Shown here: one piece after another, positions 60,795 to 64,000 of the stretch
Layout: each line of letters begins with the position of its first letter
How positions within the stretch are numbered: the first letter of the stretch is position 1
DNA from: Paralvinella palmiformis
Taxonomy: Eukaryota; Annelida; Polychaeta; Terebellida; Alvinellidae
Reading direction: 5' to 3'
NCBI GenBank assembly: GCA_025642065.1
Contig: JAODUP010001134.1
Span: 62,001-126,000 of the forward strand
Length of the DNA: 64,000 bases
Translations under genes and position numbers: made by a program
Notes under the pieces: model-generated
Told to the model about the DNA's origin: nothing
What the model saw: the letters and a program-made list of their open reading frames with translations, nothing else
Database searches by the model: none

Positions 60795-60960
60795 AGCATA
60801 GTTAGAGCAGACTGGTTGGATCATTGCGCTACAAAACTCCGTACCGTGGGTTCGAATCTTGCTCATGCCTGTGTTTGTGGGATGTTTCCTCGACCACGTC
60901 CCCCCTACCCAGTGTGATCAGTACCGAGTCTAAACAAACCAACTTACCAACCGACCGAGC
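60795..60960 (+). repeat. tRNA-derived repeat, family C
   Basis: AGTTAGAGCAGACTGGTTGG head, GTGGGTTCGAATCTTGCTCA (B box), TGCCTGTGTTTGTGGGATGT, TTCCTCGACCACG body. Confidence 0.75.
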
Positions 60961-61068
60961 ACCGGCAAAGCAATCGTCAGGGATCGGTTCAGCCCGTTTC
61001 TCTGGGATATTTCATTCACCATACAGTGCTAAGACGAAATCAACTGATGATTTTATGTATCTGGGGTG

Positions 61069-61255
61069 TATAGGGCGTCTCCGTGGTCTAACGGTATCGT
61101 GTTGGGTCACAGATCACTACCGCCTGAGTTCGAATCTATGCCTGGGTATATCCGAAGGTTGTTTCATCTTTGACTTCGCTTCATTACCTTTGGAGGTCGT
61201 TTGGCCCATTTAGCTTACCATATGCACAAAAGTGGCGGTAAACCACCAATTACCG
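61069..61255 (+). repeat. tRNA-derived SINE, family B (near full length)
   Basis: GGGCGTCTCCGTGGTCTAAC, GTTGGGTCACAGATCACTAC, GAGTTCGAATCTATGCCTGG, GACTTCGCTTCATTACCTTT, GGCCCATTTAGCTTACCATA. Confidence 0.88.
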
Positions 61256-61395
61256 TCTCTGGGGAGTAGCACCTCGGGTATACATACCAACATTAAACAG
61301 CAGTGTAATAGTGAGTCTCGTTTTCTTTGGGTTTGTGTGGCATATTATGTGCTGCACATGTCAGAAAAGGCCATTTAATTGGTATTCAGTCATCG

Positions 61396-61465
61396 GATGG
61401 ATGGTTGATGTCTTACGGCCACGTTTGTGCACAAGGTTAGCTAAATGGGCCAAACAACCTCCTTT
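61396..61465 (-). repeat. SINE family B 3' fragment (inverted)
   Basis: GGTTGATGTCTTACGGCCAC, GTTTGTGCACAAGGTTAGCT, AAATGGGCCAAACAACCTCC: reverse complement of the family B tail only. Confidence 0.75.
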
Positions 61466-61504
61466 TTTCCGTGACTTATTTCCTGCGACTTTATTACCGG
61501 CCAC

Positions 61505-61505
61505 C

Positions 61506-61537
<32 letters not shown>

Positions 61538-61555
61538 AGGCGCTGTACAAATTTG
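61505..61555 (+). repeat. (TA)n with family D fragment
   Basis: TA run followed by ATTCAAAGGCGCTGTACAAA, the core of repeat family D. Confidence 0.6.
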
Positions 61556-62377
61556 CTGTGGTTCAAAAGAAACCTATACATCAGAAGATTTCGATTCCAC
61601 AGATCAAGGCCTCAGCTTCATTCTAGATACCTAAATCAACCGTCAGAGAGAGGTCCGACAATTCCGAGGTTGTAAGTTGTCCGATCAGATTGGAAAGTTA
61701 GATCTTTTATGGGCTCTCGTCGTATCAACCAACTTAACAGTTTGTTGAACACGTAACAAAATATGTTGGGTACACTACCTACATATGGAAGCAGCGAGAT
61801 GGCTACGCTAACGACGAAGTAACAATTCTGTACAATGAATTATTACTAGACGTGATCCTCATACGTTTCCGTTCATCACTTATTGAACATTCATCCACGC
61901 CTAATTTAGTGTCACTAAGTACATTTTGTATATGCAGTTAGGTGTGCTGAGGTCTAATATAGAGCGCCTATCCACATGATCTATTTGACTTATAATCGAG
62001 TACTCCGAATTTCAGGCAGATTTCCGATACTGCGAATGACATGTACGGATTATAATAGCTATATATTCAATCATTTTCGTATATTATTGTAACCTAATTA
62101 CTCACAGTATGAAGAAAAACTCTGTTCGGAGCTGAATACCCAAGGAGAAGGAGCCCTCCCCCCTCATACATACACGGTCTTTTATTTTAATAATCGAGGT
62201 TTGAATCTCTAGAGAGCATCTGTCTCTCTATCCCTCGTGTGTGTGTGTGTGTGTGTGTGAAGCGGGATGCCACCCACCAGGGCACTCCGCGTTTGCACGA
62301 AGATAACCTTAAGTATTATATAACATACCTGTAACATCGACTCTGACACTACGATCAATTTGTTCAATCATACTGGG

Positions 62378-62640
62378 TCTAAAGGGTCGTCTCCATGGCC
62401 TAGCGGGTAGCGCTGTTGCCAACAGATATCCAGCATCTGGGTTTAAAACCCATCCGAGCTGTGTTTGGAGGATGTTTAACTGTGGAAAGCAAATCGAGCC
62501 GTTTCTCCTACCCAAAAACTGTTTAGTGCTAGTGACACTTGAGACATGTGGCAGAGTGGCGAAGTCACAACTGATATGAAATCCCACAAAAAACAGACTT
62601 GAGTAGGATTCGAACCCAGAACCTGAGAAGGGTGTGCAAA
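62378..62640. repeat. tRNA-like repeat pair
   Basis: 62378-62480 has GTCTCCATGGCCTAGCGGGT (A-box-like) and GGGTTTAAAACCCATCC (B-box-like). 62560-62640 carries CCCACAAAAAACAGACTTGA and GGATTCGAACCCAGAACCTG, an inverted family C-like B box. The 141-residue minus-strand frame across this is not supported as a gene. Confidence 0.5.
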
Positions 62641-62817
62641 GAAGTGGTCGTATTTCTTTTCGTACTCTATCTAGTGACACTAAACTTATTTTTTTGTGGA
62701 ATAGAATAAGAGAATATACTTTTATTTCCAACATCCACGATACAGACGATGTATACGACTTTGTGGGTCACTGTAGCAATAAAGCTGTCTGCTGACTGAC
62801 CCAGGATACTTAGAAGG

Positions 62818-62822
62818 CCCCC

Positions 62823-62863
<41 letters not shown>

Positions 62864-62880
62864 TGCGCGTGTGTGTGTTA
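62818..62880. repeat. (TC)n(TG)n microsatellite
   Basis: TC then TG units. Confidence 0.9.
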
Positions 62881-62969
62881 CAGATAATAAAAGCATGGGC
62901 TCAAGTTTCCGCGATGTTTATAAATCTTACAGAATTGTAACCAAACGACCGCTACCTAAATAGAAAATA

Positions 62970-63022
62970 AATGTGTGTGTGTGTGTGTGTGTGTTTATAT
63001 ATATATATATATATATATATAT
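62970..63022. repeat. (TG)n(TA)n microsatellite
   Basis: TG then TA units. Confidence 0.9.
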
Positions 63023-64000
63023 TAGTACATATGATATAATTTAGCTATAATTGAAAACAAAACATAGATATTAGCACATAATTCTAATACATCCGACAAT
63101 AGCAGTAATAGAAGAATGTTTACTCAACCTAAATAGCACGACTAGTTTCGTTTAAGAAACCCTTTTCAAGTGCATGCGTCCTTTTTAAAAGTTGTTTTCC
63201 TGGAGATGTGTTAATAGAAAACCTATTCAGAGCCCCAAGAGATATATTAATTCAGATAACGTTTTCTTAAATTTTACTAGAAACCCGTAAAATAGCTAGA
63301 TTTTGTGTTTAGAATAAGCCGTGATGATTCTATATTGAGAACCATTCAATTGTTCTTTTTGTTGCAGAATTTTCTAATGTTTAAAAAAATATTCTTGATG
63401 CTATATTAGCCCTTTTTGAAAATGGTACCAGAAAAATGGGACTACTTCATCGCTATCCGTTGGTTTGATAACATCCTCATATCTTTTCTTATTAAGATCT
63501 CCCTGTTCAAATGTACCTAGCTTAGACGAGCACTGATAATATTCCCTTTCAGTTGATATGCGAATTTTAAACGTGGCAATGTACGAAAGCATTCGTTCCA
63601 CATTTTGGGAATAGCATACAGCGATAATTTATTGGCAATATTAGTCTTGCACCTGGTTTCATACAAGAGATTAGAGTGGCTGGTTGCCGTCAATTAGGTA
63701 CATCGCGGCTAAACGTATACATATTTCATCAAATGAGCATGGAAAATATTTCGTGATGGAGTTAAGTACAAATATTAGCAATTGTACTGTATATTGGTCA
63801 GATGTTTTCATAATATTGAAAATTTTGAATAATGATAAGTTGAATGTTTGCGATAGATCATATGGGAATTATTACTAGAACAACTGTAAAAAGGTATATT
63901 TTGGTCTGTTGAGAACTTGGCGAGATGCAATATTCAGCTCCAATGACGTCACGCGGCTACCCTCGCTGCATCGGCGAGAATCCAATGTGGGTATCTCACT
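63023..64000. other. Intergenic DNA, no gene recognised
   Basis: AT-rich. A minus-strand 66-residue frame (63401-63601), with an overlapping alternative frame containing IPKMWNEC, faintly recalls a LINE C-terminus but is too short to call. The last ~70 bp become GC-richer (GACGTCACG near 63944), which could be the edge of another promoter. Confidence 0.35.

Noticed and set aside
62309..62734. 141-codon minus-strand frame
   Set aside because: It spans two tRNA-like repeat fragments with B-box motifs.
63401..63601. 66-codon minus-strand frame as an exon
   Set aside because: No splice-consistent neighbours; only a faint LINE-like IPKMWNEC in an alternative frame.
1..64000. CRISPR array, bacterial operon or phage-type system
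   Set aside because: The window is plainly animal nuclear DNA; tandem arrays found have no spacer-repeat structure.

Overview
The window is eukaryotic, nuclear, AT-rich genomic DNA. It has long introns with GT-AG junctions, many microsatellites and several families of tRNA-derived SINEs, plus fragments of non-LTR retrotransposons and short inverted-repeat (MITE-like) elements. The two well-conserved genes are animal genes. The angiomotin-type gene, the SINE style and the repeat landscape fit a lophotrochozoan, most likely a mollusc such as a gastropod. That placement is an inference; no species-specific marker was seen.

Layout. (1) 1-5.7 kb is repeat-bearing intergenic DNA with one THAP-like start of reading frame. 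(2) 5698-6795, minus strand, is a single-exon gene for a 365-residue type II membrane protein with a glycosyltransferase-like D-A-D motif. It lies between two inverted copies of one ~370-bp SINE. (3) 8736-20367, plus strand, is a complete 12-exon WDFY2-type gene (WD40 plus FYVE, 405 residues). Every exon junction was placed from splice sites, phases and family homology. (4) 20.4-28.3 kb is the convergent intergenic region, with WDFY2 3'-UTR, SINEs, a hAT-like repeat and the angiomotin 3'-UTR. (5) 28281-57466, minus strand, is an angiomotin-family gene. Fourteen coding exons (28281-41783) sum to a whole number of codons (1085 residues plus stop). A tentative first coding exon about 15.6 kb upstream would add 11 residues. 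(6) 57.4-57.7 kb is a GC-richer, promoter-like segment with a palindromic CRE. (7) 59964-60141, minus strand, is the likely first coding exon of an unidentified gene whose remainder was not found. (8) 60.2-64 kb is repeat-rich with no convincing gene.

Biology. WDFY2 proteins bind PI3P on early endosomes. Angiomotins are coiled-coil scaffolds at cell junctions that bind YAP-type WW domains through PPxY motifs. The two genes sit tail to tail and share no obvious pathway. I found no clear evidence of an undescribed multi-gene system. The most unusual items are the divergent angiomotin termini, the CACGTG/ETS promoter with overlapping upstream ORFs at WDFY2, the unidentified exon near 60 kb, the THAP-like fragment near 3 kb, and several well-formed short transposons.
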